From contig CAYQJC010000022.1 in the NCBI GenBank assembly GCA_964417825.1, positions 1 through 11,626 of the forward strand: 11,626 bases of DNA, in the 5' to 3' direction. This DNA comes from CAYQJC01 sp964417825. GTDB lineage: Bacteria; Patescibacteriota; Minisyncoccia; Minisyncoccales; CG1-02-41-26. How positions within the stretch are numbered: position 1 is the first letter of the stretch; the number at the start of each line of letters is the position of its first letter. The notes below the pieces were generated by a model. It was not told the origin of the DNA and searched no databases. It saw only the letters and a program-made list of their open reading frames with translations. This document shows, one piece after another, positions 1 through 7,590 of the stretch. The translations under genes and the position numbers were made by a program.

Positions 1-531
1 CCTCTCTTCTCTTTTCAGCTCAACTTGTGGTTGAGTTTTTTTAATTTTTATGAGACCATAAAAAAGAGGAATTTTAAAGAAGGTAGAGAGTTCTTGAGCA
101 ATTTCTTCTGATTGATTAAATCCTCGCCACCTTCTCTTAAAGGGGGATAAAGGAATTGGAATCAGTAAAGAATTCTCCGGCTCTTCTTGAATTATTTTGT
201 TTTCTGAAAGAAGGAAATGTGCTATTATTAAAAAAGCTAAAGGACCTTTCAAAGTTTTTAAAAATGGTTCGTATTTAAAAGAGGTTATTAATTTTTTAAC
301 CAAAGAGTTTTGATAAGAAGTTGCCGCAAATAGCCCATTAAGTTTCATTCTCTGATGAGTGGGGCAGTTTCTGCCATCGAAGACACGCTTGGGTGGATTA
401 CAGAAAGGGCAATACTGATACTCAGAAATCTCAATTAACGATAAGCAATCTTTACAGATTAAACTTCCTTCTTTACCACAACCCAAACAAAACTGAGGGA
501 AAAAGAGATTTAAGAGAAACTTCTTTAACAT
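1..531 (-). CDS. comF: ComF family protein (phosphoribosyltransferase-like), 3' end cut off by window
   Basis: The minus strand is open from ATG (529-531) to the window edge: 177 codons with no stop. The N-terminus has a zinc-ribbon-like pattern: CLGCG, then CKDC, then CPFC near residues 16-45. The middle holds the phrase LIPIPLSPFKRRWRGFNQSEEIA, broken here as LIPIPLSPF plus KRRWRGFNQSEEIA, which is characteristic of ComF/GntX proteins. ComF is a phosphoribosyltransferase-fold protein associated with natural DNA uptake. The PRPP-binding loop expected nearer the C-terminus lies outside the window, so activity cannot be judged. Family members are about 200-240 residues, so 30-60 may be missing. 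The gene is divergent from pilM, and a role beside a T4P locus would fit competence, but that is inference. No clear Shine-Dalgarno sequence precedes the start. Confidence 0.88.
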   Translation of the reverse strand, partial: MLKKFLLNLFFPQFCLGCGKEGSLICKDCLSLIEISEYQYCPFCNPPKRVFDGRNCPTHQRMKLNGLFAATSYQNSLVKKLITSFKYEPFLKTLKGPLAFLIIAHFLLSENKIIQEEPENSLLIPIPLSPFKRRWRGFNQSEEIAQELSTFFKIPLFYGLIKIKKTQPQVELKREER

Positions 532-543
532 ATTATTTAATTT

Positions 544-573
544 TTAATTAATTATAGCCTTTTGTGATATAAT
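544..573 (+). promoter_or_regulatory. Candidate extended -10 promoter for the pilM-pilC operon
   Basis: TGATATAAT at 565-573 is an extended -10 (TGN plus a perfect TATAAT). The -35 region around 544-550 (TTAATTA) is weak, as is common with extended -10 elements. Transcription would start near 580, about 30 nt before the pilM ATG. The same TGATAYAATAAA word occurs upstream of the major pilin gene. Confidence 0.5.
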
Positions 574-579
574 AAAAAA
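551..579 (-). promoter_or_regulatory. Candidate promoter for comF (minus strand)
   Basis: Read on the minus strand, a perfect TATAAT lies at 556-551. A T-run (579-574) sits 17 nt upstream as a very poor -35. The start codon is about 20 nt downstream of the -10. The surroundings are so AT-rich that chance matches are likely. Confidence 0.35.
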
Positions 580-610
580 ATACTAAAAATACCGAGATTG
601 GTAATTGGTT

Positions 611-1666
611 ATGGGATTATTTACTAAAAAATGTATAGGAGTGGATATAGGAGCAGCGTCAATAAAGTTAGTTGAAGTTTCAAAATTTGGTAAGAAAAAA
701 AAGTTAGAAAATTACGCTGAATTTCAATTACCCCCAACTGCCACTTCTATTAAAACTTTTCACGGAGAAAGTTTATTGTTGTTAAGTGATGAGGTTTCAG
801 AGATTCTCCGAGCTGTTTTTAAAAAAATAAAAATAAGAGAGAGAAAAGCAGTTCTGAGTATTCCTGATTTCTCTACCTTTTTCACCACTTTTACTCTTCC
901 TCCAATGACTGAATCAGAAATTCCTCAAGCAGTTGAATTTGAAGCTCGCCATCACATTCCTCTTCCCTTATCCGAAGTGACTTTTGACTGGCAAATAATT
1001 GAGAAAGAAGAAGTTTTACCCGGCGTTAAACTTAAGATATTATTAGTGGCAGTTCCCAATAACGTGTTGAAAAACTATCAGCGAATGGCCACTTTAGCTC
1101 AGCTGGAAGTCAAAGGAATGGAAGCAGAAGTCTTCGGTTTAATTCGTTCAACTATTTCCAAAGAAAAACAGCACTCTCCCCTCTGTTTAGTAGATATTGG
1201 TTGGCAATCAACCACCGTAAGCATCGTCAAAAGAAAGAGATTACAGGTGAGTCATAGTTTCGATATTTCAGGGATTGGTTTAACCCAAAAATTAAGTTCC
1301 GCTCTAAATATCAGTTTTATGGAAGCTGAGAAACTCAAAAAAGAATACGGCTTGGATCCTCATCACGAGAATGTTTCTAAAGTTTTACTCAGAGAGATTA
1401 ACTCTCTAGCTGCTGATATCGAAAAGGTTTGTCAAGATTTTTATCAGGCTGAAGGCATTCGAGTAGATGATGTTATAATTGCCGGAGGCACAGCTAACCT
1501 TTTTGGATTGAGAGAATATTTAAGTAGCAGGCTGCGTAAAAATGTCCAAACTGCCAATCCTTTCTCAGCTATTTCCTACCCCAAAATTTTAGAACCCCGA
1601 TTAAAGGACTTGGGTCCTTCTTTCGCCGTAGCTTTAGGAGGAGCAATGTGGGGAGTGGAGACATAA
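611..1666 (+). CDS. pilM: Type IV pilus assembly protein PilM (actin-like ATPase)
   Basis: This is a cytoplasmic actin/FtsA-fold protein that binds the PilN N-terminal tail and couples the pilus motors to the inner-membrane alignment complex. The 351-residue product is normal length. Visible motifs are the phosphate-1 loop IGVDIG (9-14) followed by ASIKLVEV, phosphate-2 LVDIGWQST (193-201), the adenosine motif IIAGGTA (289-295), and the C-terminal block PSFAVALGGAM (336-346). An in-frame TTG at 605 could add two residues, but ATG 611 gives the typical MGLF...IGVDIG start, so it is preferred. It is the first gene of the forward operon, and pilN follows after 3 bp. No good ribosome binding site is seen. 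Family assignment is secure. Confidence 0.96.
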   Translation: MGLFTKKCIGVDIGAASIKLVEVSKFGKKKKLENYAEFQLPPTATSIKTFHGESLLLLSDEVSEILRAVFKKIKIRERKAVLSIPDFSTFFTTFTLPPMTESEIPQAVEFEARHHIPLPLSEVTFDWQIIEKEEVLPGVKLKILLVAVPNNVLKNYQRMATLAQLEVKGMEAEVFGLIRSTISKEKQHSPLCLVDIGWQSTTVSIVKRKRLQVSHSFDISGIGLTQKLSSALNISFMEAEKLKKEYGLDPHHENVSKVLLREINSLAADIEKVCQDFYQAEGIRVDDVIIAGGTANLFGLREYLSSRLRKNVQTANPFSAISYPKILEPRLKDLGPSFAVALGGAMWGVET

Positions 1667-1669
1667 GAT

Positions 1670-2224
1670 ATGCCAAAAGAAACCTATGTAAAAATTATTC
1701 CTAAGCCTAAACCAAAAGTTCCTGTTTGGTTGAATTTTTTGCTTTGGCTTTCGGTAATCATCTTAGTTGGGGTTATTTTTTCGCTCTTTTATCTGCAGAA
1801 CCAAATTTCTTTGCTTAAAGAAAAAGAAGAAAGCTTGGAGGTTCAGATTGCCCAGCTTGGGACAAAAGAACAAAAAGATTTAGAAGCTGAAATTGAAAGC
1901 ATCTCCAGTAAAATAAAAGATTTCGCTGATCTTCTTCGAGGCCATAAAATTACTTCAGAATTTTTTGAACTCCTCAAGTCTTCCTGTCATCCAAAAGTCC
2001 AATTTACTTCTCTCGATCTAGATGCTGAAAATAACCGCATAAATTTAACTGGCCGAGCTGAGGATTTTCAGGTGTTAGGAGAACAGTTATTGATTTTTGG
2101 AGAAAGCAAAGATATTGAAGATATAAAGGTTTCCAACATTAGCTTGAGCAAAGAGGGAAAGGTAGAGTTTAAATTAAGTTTTGCCTTATCTCCTGAGTTT
2201 TTTGCTCAACAAACCCATAAATAA
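1670..2224 (+). CDS. pilN: Type IV pilus assembly protein PilN
   Basis: This bitopic inner-membrane protein of 184 residues has the PilN plan: a short cytoplasmic tail, one transmembrane helix at about 20-42, a charged coiled coil at about 43-90, and a small alpha/beta (ferredoxin-like) domain from about 94 to 175. The tail holds VKIIP (7-11), which sits where the INLLP PilM-binding motif of Gram-negative PilN lies; this equivalence is inferred. It is followed by an alternating KPKPKV stretch. The position between pilM and a PilO-like gene supports the call strongly, since sequence identity in this family is low. Spacing to pilM is 3 bp and to pilO 6 bp, so translation is probably coupled. 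Confidence 0.88.
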   Translation: MPKETYVKIIPKPKPKVPVWLNFLLWLSVIILVGVIFSLFYLQNQISLLKEKEESLEVQIAQLGTKEQKDLEAEIESISSKIKDFADLLRGHKITSEFFELLKSSCHPKVQFTSLDLDAENNRINLTGRAEDFQVLGEQLLIFGESKDIEDIKVSNISLSKEGKVEFKLSFALSPEFFAQQTHK

Positions 2225-2230
2225 AGAATA

Positions 2231-2758
2231 ATGAATCGGATTTTTATCATTCCAATCTTATTTTTCTTAAGCTTTCTGATCGGAGTTTATTTTCTCTTGC
2301 CTAAATACATAGAATTTTCTGATTTAAAAGATGGAATTTCCAAGCGGGAACGGGAGCTCCATCAGAAAGAGAACTACTTTTTCACCTTGAAAGAGTTATC
2401 AGCTAAATTGACTCAGTACAGAGAAGCTCTAAATAAGATTGAGACAGCTTTACCTGAAGAACCCTCTCTAGCTTCTCTATTAAGTTTTTTTCACAGTAAA
2501 TCCTCTGAAAGTGGATTGATCTTGAAAGACTTAGGAGGAATCACCAGTCCTCCTGCTGGGGGAGAGAAGAAAAAGAAATCTAATATTCAAGAGATTCAAA
2601 TCAGTTTCACTCTTCAGGGTTCCTTTCCTGCTTTTGAGAATTTTCTTAAAGTCCTAGAAAAATCTTCAAGGTTGATTGAGGTTAAAAGAATTACTCTTAA
2701 AACAAAAGAAAAAGAGTTACCTGAATTTTCCTTCTTGGTAAAAATTCATTCTTATTAA
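2231..2758 (+). CDS. pilO: Type IV pilus assembly protein PilO
   Basis: The 175-residue product has one transmembrane helix right at the N-terminus (about 4-23), a charged coiled coil (about 30-75), a linker and an alpha/beta C-terminal domain (about 78-175). That is the PilO architecture. PilO forms heterodimers with PilN outside the membrane and helps transmit the state of the motor to the envelope. A flexible, lysine-rich insert near residues 105-117 (SPPAGGEKKKKS) separates the two halves of the globular domain. The segment GSFPAFENFLKVLEKSSRLIEV (127 onward, shown only in part as FPAFENFLKVLEKSSRLI) matches the helix-strand typical of PilO. The upstream leader is A-rich without a Shine-Dalgarno sequence. 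Confidence 0.88.
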   Translation: MNRIFIIPILFFLSFLIGVYFLLPKYIEFSDLKDGISKRERELHQKENYFFTLKELSAKLTQYREALNKIETALPEEPSLASLLSFFHSKSSESGLILKDLGGITSPPAGGEKKKKSNIQEIQISFTLQGSFPAFENFLKVLEKSSRLIEVKRITLKTKEKELPEFSFLVKIHSY

Positions 2759-2768
2759 AAATAAAGTT

Positions 2769-3050
2769 ATGGCTGAGGGAGTTAATAAAAATAAAATTCT
2801 GAAATATTTAATTTTAGGATTGATTGGGGCTACTTTAGGCATTTTAATAAAAGAAGTGATTCTCCGACCAAAAGAAATTTCCCTTCCCCAAATTTTATCT
2901 CAACCTACGCCCTCCCGAATTAAGATTGACTTTGAACTTTTAAAGAAACTGGAGACTCAGGAACTTTTACCTTTCGAGAAATTATCTTTGCCAGAAAAAA
3001 TAGGTAGAGAAAATCCTTTCGAACCTTATTTAGAATCTGAATCCGAATAA
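2769..3050 (+). CDS. Small membrane-anchored PilP/GspC-like protein (hypothetical)
   Basis: The product has only 93 residues: an N-terminal transmembrane helix (about 10-29), an extended proline-containing linker and a short C-terminal tail ending GRENPFEPYL. In PilP and GspC-type proteins an RxNPF phrase marks the entry to the homology-region domain. Here the protein stops soon after it, so the beta domain that contacts the secretin in diderms is absent. The position between pilO and pilB matches pilP's usual place after pilO. I infer a reduced PilP-like member of the alignment complex in a cell without a secretin. It could instead be an unrelated lineage-specific pilus protein. The gene itself is well supported by tight spacing (10 bp upstream, 4 bp downstream) and composition like its neighbours. 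Confidence 0.75.
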   Translation: MAEGVNKNKILKYLILGLIGATLGILIKEVILRPKEISLPQILSQPTPSRIKIDFELLKKLETQELLPFEKLSLPEKIGRENPFEPYLESESE

Positions 3051-3054
3051 AAAT

Positions 3055-4782
3055 ATGGACTTAATTCAATATTTAACTAAGAAAAAGATTCTAGATAAAA
3101 AACAGGGATTAAAGGTGAGGAGAGAAGTTAAAGAATCAGGTAAAACAGCTGAGGAAGTAATTCTTGAGGAGAAAATCTTGGGAGAACAAATATTATTTGA
3201 AGCAAAGAGTAAGGCCTTAGGTATTCCTTTAAAAAAGACGGTGCCCGAAGAGATTCCTAAAGAATTAATTGCTGTTATTCCCCGAGAGGCGATTGAACAT
3301 TATAAAATGGTTCCTCTTAATCTTAAAAAAGAAGAAAGAGTGTTGGAAGTAGGAATGGTTTATCCAGAAGATCCTCAGGCCAAAGAGGCCTTAAAGTTTT
3401 TGGCCCGCCAACAAAAGCTTACTTCTCGAGTTTTTTTAATCACTCTGTCTGACTTTAAAAATTACCTTAAAAAAATCCAAATTCCTGAAAAAGAGGTGGA
3501 AAAAGCTTTAGCTAAGTTAGAAGAAGAAATAAAAGCAGAAAGAAAAGAAAAGGTTATTGAGGTTCCTGGGGTTGAAAGATTGGTTGAGGAGGCACCAGTT
3601 ATTAAAATGGTTGCCGTTATTTTACGCCAAGCCGTAGAAGGTAAAGCCTCTGATATCCATATTGAACCTACTAGAGATTCTCTAAAAGTTCGTTACCGAC
3701 TAGATGGAGTCTTGCATCCATCTTTAATTCTTCCTCTAAAAGTTCATCCGGCAATTGTAGCTCGGGTGAAGATTCTCAGTGGATTAAAAATTGATGAAAC
3801 CAGAATTCCTCAGGATGGTAGATTTTCTACGAAGATAGGAGAAAAGAGAGTTGACTTTCGGGTTTCTACTTTTCCTACTACTTTGGGGGAGAAAGTGGCT
3901 ATTCGAGTCTTAGATCCTGAAGAAGGTTTAAAGTCTCTGAGTGAATTAGGGTTGGAAGAGAGAAACTTTAAGATAGTCCGAGAGGCTATCCAGAGACCTT
4001 TTGGTATGATATTGGCTGCTGGTCCTACCGGTTGTGGGAAAACTACCACTTTGTATGCAATTTTAAGATTATTAAACAAAGAAGCAGTAAATATTGTAAC
4101 TCTAGAAGATCCAGTAGAATACTTTATGGAAGGAATTAATCAATCGCAGGTTAAGCCAGAAATTAATTACACTTTTGCTAGAGGACTGCGTCAAATTTTA
4201 AGACAAGATCCAGATATTATTATGGTTGGTGAGATTCGAGATGAAGAGACAGCAGCTCTGGCCGTTCACGCTGCTTTAACTGGACATCTAATGCTTTCCA
4301 CTCTTCATACTACTAATGTGGTGGATGTAGTACCAAGATTACTAGATATGGGAGTAAGGCCATTTTTGCTTCCCCCTACTCTAAGCCTGGCTATTAATCA
4401 GCGGTTGGTAAGAGTTCTTTGTCCTTATTGCAAAAAGAAAGTGAAAGCTCAAGGTGATTCCAAAAAATACATTCTAGAGAAACTTAAAAACTTACCTCCC
4501 TCGATTCGAGAAAAATTTAAAAGTAAATCCTTTTATATCTACAAACCAAAAGGTTGCAAAAAATGTAATTTTAAGGGTTATTCCGGGAGGACTGGAGTGT
4601 TCGAAATTATTAGAATGACCGATAGATTGGCAGAGATTATTGTTCACGACCCAACTGAAAAGAAAATTTTTGAAGAGACTAGAGCTCAGGGAATGACTAC
4701 TATGGAAGAGGATGGAATAATAAAGGTCTTAAAAGGTCAGACCTCGCTTGAAGAGGTAATGAGAGTAGCTCAGGAGAAATAA
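3055..4782 (+). CDS. pilB: Pilus extension ATPase PilB (GspE family)
   Basis: This hexameric cytoplasmic ATPase powers pilin addition through PilC. The 575 residues show an N-terminal MshEN/T2SSE-N-type domain (about 1-150), the central N2 domain (SDIHIEP at about 199-205), and the RecA-like motor. Motifs are Walker A GPTGCGKT (323-330), Asp box VTLEDPVEYF (348-357), Walker B IIMVGEIRD (388-396) and His box LMLSTLHTTN (412-421). The C-terminal zinc site is a four-cysteine set at C456, C459, C501 and C504, normal for PilB/GspE and absent from PilT. The Walker A has Cys where Ser or Thr is usual (GPTGSGKT); the catalytic Lys and Thr are intact. Starts 4 bp after the PilP-like gene. Confidence 0.97.
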   Translation: MDLIQYLTKKKILDKKQGLKVRREVKESGKTAEEVILEEKILGEQILFEAKSKALGIPLKKTVPEEIPKELIAVIPREAIEHYKMVPLNLKKEERVLEVGMVYPEDPQAKEALKFLARQQKLTSRVFLITLSDFKNYLKKIQIPEKEVEKALAKLEEEIKAERKEKVIEVPGVERLVEEAPVIKMVAVILRQAVEGKASDIHIEPTRDSLKVRYRLDGVLHPSLILPLKVHPAIVARVKILSGLKIDETRIPQDGRFSTKIGEKRVDFRVSTFPTTLGEKVAIRVLDPEEGLKSLSELGLEERNFKIVREAIQRPFGMILAAGPTGCGKTTTLYAILRLLNKEAVNIVTLEDPVEYFMEGINQSQVKPEINYTFARGLRQILRQDPDIIMVGEIRDEETAALAVHAALTGHLMLSTLHTTNVVDVVPRLLDMGVRPFLLPPTLSLAINQRLVRVLCPYCKKKVKAQGDSKKYILEKLKNLPPSIREKFKSKSFYIYKPKGCKKCNFKGYSGRTGVFEIIRMTDRLAEIIVHDPTEKKIFEETRAQGMTTMEEDGIIKVLKGQTSLEEVMRVAQEK

Positions 4783-4797
4783 ACAAGAGAAATAAAT

Positions 4798-5163
4798 ATG
4801 AAGAGAATTTTATTAGTTGAAGACGACCCATTTCTAATTGATATATACACCCAAAAATTAAAAAGCGAAGGGTTTGAAGTAGAAGTAAGTGTTGATGGAG
4901 AAAAGGTTTTGAGGATTCTTCAGAAAAAGAAACCCGATCTTTTACTTTTAGATATTGTTTTACCTAAGTTAGATGGTTGGGAGATTCTTAAGCGAATAAA
5001 TGAAAACCCTAATTTTAAAGATTTAAAAATAATAATCTTGAGTAATTTAGGACAAAGAGAAGATATCGAAAGAGGACGAGAATTAGGGGCGGAAAAATAT
5101 CTTATTAAAGCTCATTTTACTCCTTCCCAAGTAGTGGAGGAGATAAAAAAAGTACTTAAGTGA
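4798..5163 (+). CDS. Single-domain response regulator (CheY-like receiver)
   Basis: The 121 residues make a lone receiver domain with no output domain. The acidic pocket is E8-D9-D10, the phospho-acceptor is D52 in LLLLDIVLPKLDGW, the switch Ser is S82 (IILSNLG), and the conserved Lys is K104 (YLIKAHFTP). The residue after that Lys is Ala rather than the usual Pro. No histidine kinase is in the window, so the phosphodonor must be encoded elsewhere. It lies between pilB and pilT, 15 bp after pilB, so it is probably co-transcribed and acts on pilus motors by protein contact, like PilG/PilH or CheY-type regulators. The target is inferred, not shown. The stop is TGA, which argues for the standard bacterial code. 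Confidence 0.93.
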   Translation: MKRILLVEDDPFLIDIYTQKLKSEGFEVEVSVDGEKVLRILQKKKPDLLLLDIVLPKLDGWEILKRINENPNFKDLKIIILSNLGQREDIERGRELGAEKYLIKAHFTPSQVVEEIKKVLK

Positions 5164-5193
5164 GTAGCATACTATAAACCATAAACTAATCCT

Positions 5194-6264
5194 ATGACTT
5201 ATCAAACTCAAATTAAAAAACTTTTAGAGATTGCTATTGAAAAAGGTGCTTCTGATTTGCATATCTCTTGTGGCCACCCACCAATTTTAAGGATAACCCG
5301 GACTTTGATTGATATGGAAGGGGAAAGAATAATTAGTCCTCGTGATTCTCAAGGTTTAGCTCTCGCTCTGATGAATCCCCTTCAGCGAGAGAAATTTCTA
5401 AAAGAAAAAGAAATTGATTTTGCTTATGATTTTGAAGGAAAGGCAAGGTTCAGGGTGAATATCTTTTTTCAAAGTCAGAAAATAAGTATTGCCTTGCGTC
5501 TTATTCCTTCTGAGATCAAAACAATCGAAGAGTTGAACCTGCCTCCAGTTTTGCATAAATTTGCCCAAGCTCAACAAGGATTTGTTCTGATCACCGGTGC
5601 TTCTTCCCAAGGCAAATCAACCACTTTAGCAAGCTTGATTGATGAAATAAATCACCAGCGGAGGGAGCATATAATTACCATTGAGGATCCAATTGAATTT
5701 GTTTTTAAAGATGACAAATCGATTATCGATCAGAGAGAAGTGTATCGTGATACCTTGAGCTTCGCTAGAGCTTTAAGAAGTACCTTGCGAGAAGACCCAG
5801 ATGTCATTATGGTGGGGGAAATGCGAGATCTGGAGACAATAGCTACCGCCATTACTGCTGCTGAGACAGGACATCTTGTTTTTGCTACTTTACATACTAA
5901 CTCAGCTTCTCAGACTATCCATCGAGCAATTGATGTCTTCCCACCTCACCAGCAGAATCAAATAAGAGCTCAGTTAGCCGGTTCTTTACTGGGGGTAGTT
6001 TCTCAACGATTAGTGCCTCGGAAAAAAGGAGGATTTGTTCCCGCTTGCGAGGTTATGATAACAACCCCGGGCATCAGCAATTTAATTCGGGAAAATAAAA
6101 TTCATGAAATCCCCTCAATTATTGAAACCTCAGGAGAGATAGGGATGATTCCTCTTAACAAAAGTTTAGTTGAGTGGGTGAAAAAGGGAGAAATTACCAG
6201 GGAAACTGCTTTGAGATATTCTCTTAATCCCGATGACCTAAAAGCTAGATTAGAAAAAGTATGA
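5194..6264 (+). CDS. pilT: Pilus retraction ATPase PilT
   Basis: This cytoplasmic hexameric motor drives pilin removal. Its 356 residues match PilT length and lack the PilB zinc site. Visible features are the N-terminal GASDLHIS (18-25), Walker A GASSQGKS (135-142), Asp box ITIEDPIEF (161-169), Walker B VIMVGEMRD (204-212), His box LVFATLHTNS (228-237), and GISNLIRE (293-300), the counterpart of the PilT AIRNLIRE motif needed for retraction. The P-loop keeps G-x4-G-K-S but differs from the usual GPTGSGKS at four inner positions. The stop overlaps the pilC start by 4 bp (ATGA), so translation is coupled. The call as PilT rather than a second PilB is secure. Activity despite the altered P-loop is likely because the key Lys and Ser remain. 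Confidence 0.96.
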   Translation: MTYQTQIKKLLEIAIEKGASDLHISCGHPPILRITRTLIDMEGERIISPRDSQGLALALMNPLQREKFLKEKEIDFAYDFEGKARFRVNIFFQSQKISIALRLIPSEIKTIEELNLPPVLHKFAQAQQGFVLITGASSQGKSTTLASLIDEINHQRREHIITIEDPIEFVFKDDKSIIDQREVYRDTLSFARALRSTLREDPDVIMVGEMRDLETIATAITAAETGHLVFATLHTNSASQTIHRAIDVFPPHQQNQIRAQLAGSLLGVVSQRLVPRKKGGFVPACEVMITTPGISNLIRENKIHEIPSIIETSGEIGMIPLNKSLVEWVKKGEITRETALRYSLNPDDLKARLEKV

Positions 6265-7484
6265 AATTTTCTTACAAAGCTAGAACCAGAGAGGGAAAAA
6301 TTCAGAGAGGTGAGATTGAGGCTTCTTCGAAAAAAGCTGCTTTAGATATTTTGGAGAAGTATGGCCTTTATACAACTTTTTTAAGAGAGGAAAGAAAGAA
6401 AGGTTTTTTAAGAAAAGAAATTCCCTTAGGCAGAGGAGTCAGCCAGAAAGATCTTGTTATTTTTACTCGGCAATTTGGCACAATGCTCAAATCAGCCATT
6501 CCTCCAGTTGAGGCCTTACGTGCTCAAGTTAGCCAAACCGAAAACCCTTACTTTAGAGAAAAAATTTTGAGAATGGCTGAGGCAGTTGAGCAAGGCAGTG
6601 CTTTAAGTCAGGCTTTTTCTTTGTATCCAAAAATTTTTGATCCTTTCTATGTCAGTATGATAAAATCAGGAGAAGCCACCGGTAAGGTAGCTGACTCATT
6701 AAATTATCTAGCTGACCATTTAGAAAGGGAATACAATCTTTATCAGAAGATAAGAGGAGCGATGATTTATCCCGCATTTGTTGTTGTGGTTTTTATAGCT
6801 GCTTTTTTTCTGGTGACTTTTTTTATTGTTCCCAAACTTACCGAAATTCTAAAAGCCTTTACTGGAAAACTTCCTCTAACCACTCGCTTGATGATAAGTT
6901 TATCTGATTTTGTTAGGGGAGGGGGATGGATTTTGATTCTTTCCTTCTTTGGACTTCTGTTTTTTCTTCCTCAAATTTTTAAACGCCGAGAAGCTTCGAG
7001 GGGATTTTATGATCAATTCTTATTGAAGCTTCCAATTGTTGGCGATTTTTTTAAAAAAGTTTACATCACTCGATTTTCCGAAAACCTTTCAGTCTTGATC
7101 TCGGCTGGTTTACCTATTACTCAAGCAATAAGGATTACCCGAGACATTGTTGATAATTCAGTTTATAAAAACATTCTTCGAGAAGCTGAAGAAAGAGTAG
7201 CTAGAGGAGAAAAGATTAGCGAGGTCCTCAGTGCTTACCCCGAACAAATTCCCTCGTTTGTCTGCCAGATGATAGCCACTGGCGAAGAAACTGGGAGGTT
7301 AGAGGAAACCTTGTTGGATATAGTGAATTTTTATCGCCAAGAGATCGAAAGAACCACTGAAAATCTGACTACCATTATTGAACCTGTTTTAATATTAATT
7401 TTAGGAATTGGAATAGCGGTGTTAGCTGTTTCAGTTTTTATCCCTCTGTTCAAAATTGGCTTGGGTGGAATGGGTGGAATGTAA
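6261..7484 (+). CDS. pilC: Inner-membrane platform protein PilC (GspF family)
   Basis: This polytopic platform receives mechanical work from PilB and PilT and moves pilins into or out of the fibre base. The 407 residues are normal length and show two repeated GspF domains: FTRQFGTMLKSAIPPVEAL (68-86) and its partner FSENLSVLISAGLPITQAI (272-290), each followed by an acidic helix with GE. Three hydrophobic segments are seen at about 170-191, 221-240 and 373-396. The N-terminal FSYKARTREGKIQRGEIEA is typical of the family. The C-terminus ends in a short Gly/Met tail. The start overlaps the pilT stop by 4 bp. It is the last gene of the first operon; no terminator is visible behind it, so some transcripts may run into the pilin gene. 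Confidence 0.96.
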   Translation: MKFSYKARTREGKIQRGEIEASSKKAALDILEKYGLYTTFLREERKKGFLRKEIPLGRGVSQKDLVIFTRQFGTMLKSAIPPVEALRAQVSQTENPYFREKILRMAEAVEQGSALSQAFSLYPKIFDPFYVSMIKSGEATGKVADSLNYLADHLEREYNLYQKIRGAMIYPAFVVVVFIAAFFLVTFFIVPKLTEILKAFTGKLPLTTRLMISLSDFVRGGGWILILSFFGLLFFLPQIFKRREASRGFYDQFLLKLPIVGDFFKKVYITRFSENLSVLISAGLPITQAIRITRDIVDNSVYKNILREAEERVARGEKISEVLSAYPEQIPSFVCQMIATGEETGRLEETLLDIVNFYRQEIERTTENLTTIIEPVLILILGIGIAVLAVSVFIPLFKIGLGGMGGM

Positions 7485-7529
7485 AGTGTGAATAACTTGA
7501 CTTGAAATTTATTTAAAAAATAGAGAAAA

Positions 7530-7538
7530 TGATACAAT
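7530..7538 (+). promoter_or_regulatory. Candidate extended -10 promoter for the major pilin gene
   Basis: TGATACAAT is a TGN-extended -10 in the 106-bp gap behind pilC and nearly matches the one before pilM (TGATATAAT). A TTGACT at 7497-7502 is too far upstream (30 nt) to be its -35. The leader would be about 45-50 nt. A separate promoter fits the much higher demand for pilin than for assembly proteins. Confidence 0.45.
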
Positions 7539-7590
7539 AAATTATAAAAAGAAAAAAGGTCGAGTCGAGAAAATAAAATACAAAAATAAA

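Noticed and set aside
3810..4079. Minus-strand open frame of 89 codons inside pilB
   Set aside because: It is fully antisense to the conserved motor domain, resembles no family and has no start signal; a shadow of pilB codon use.
5398..5610. Minus-strand open frame of 70 codons inside pilT
   Set aside because: Antisense to conserved PilT sequence, with low-complexity product; no independent support.
7331..7537. Minus-strand open frame across the pilC end and pilin promoter
   Set aside because: Antisense to PilC's last membrane helix; the product is a reversed hydrophobic segment without family likeness.
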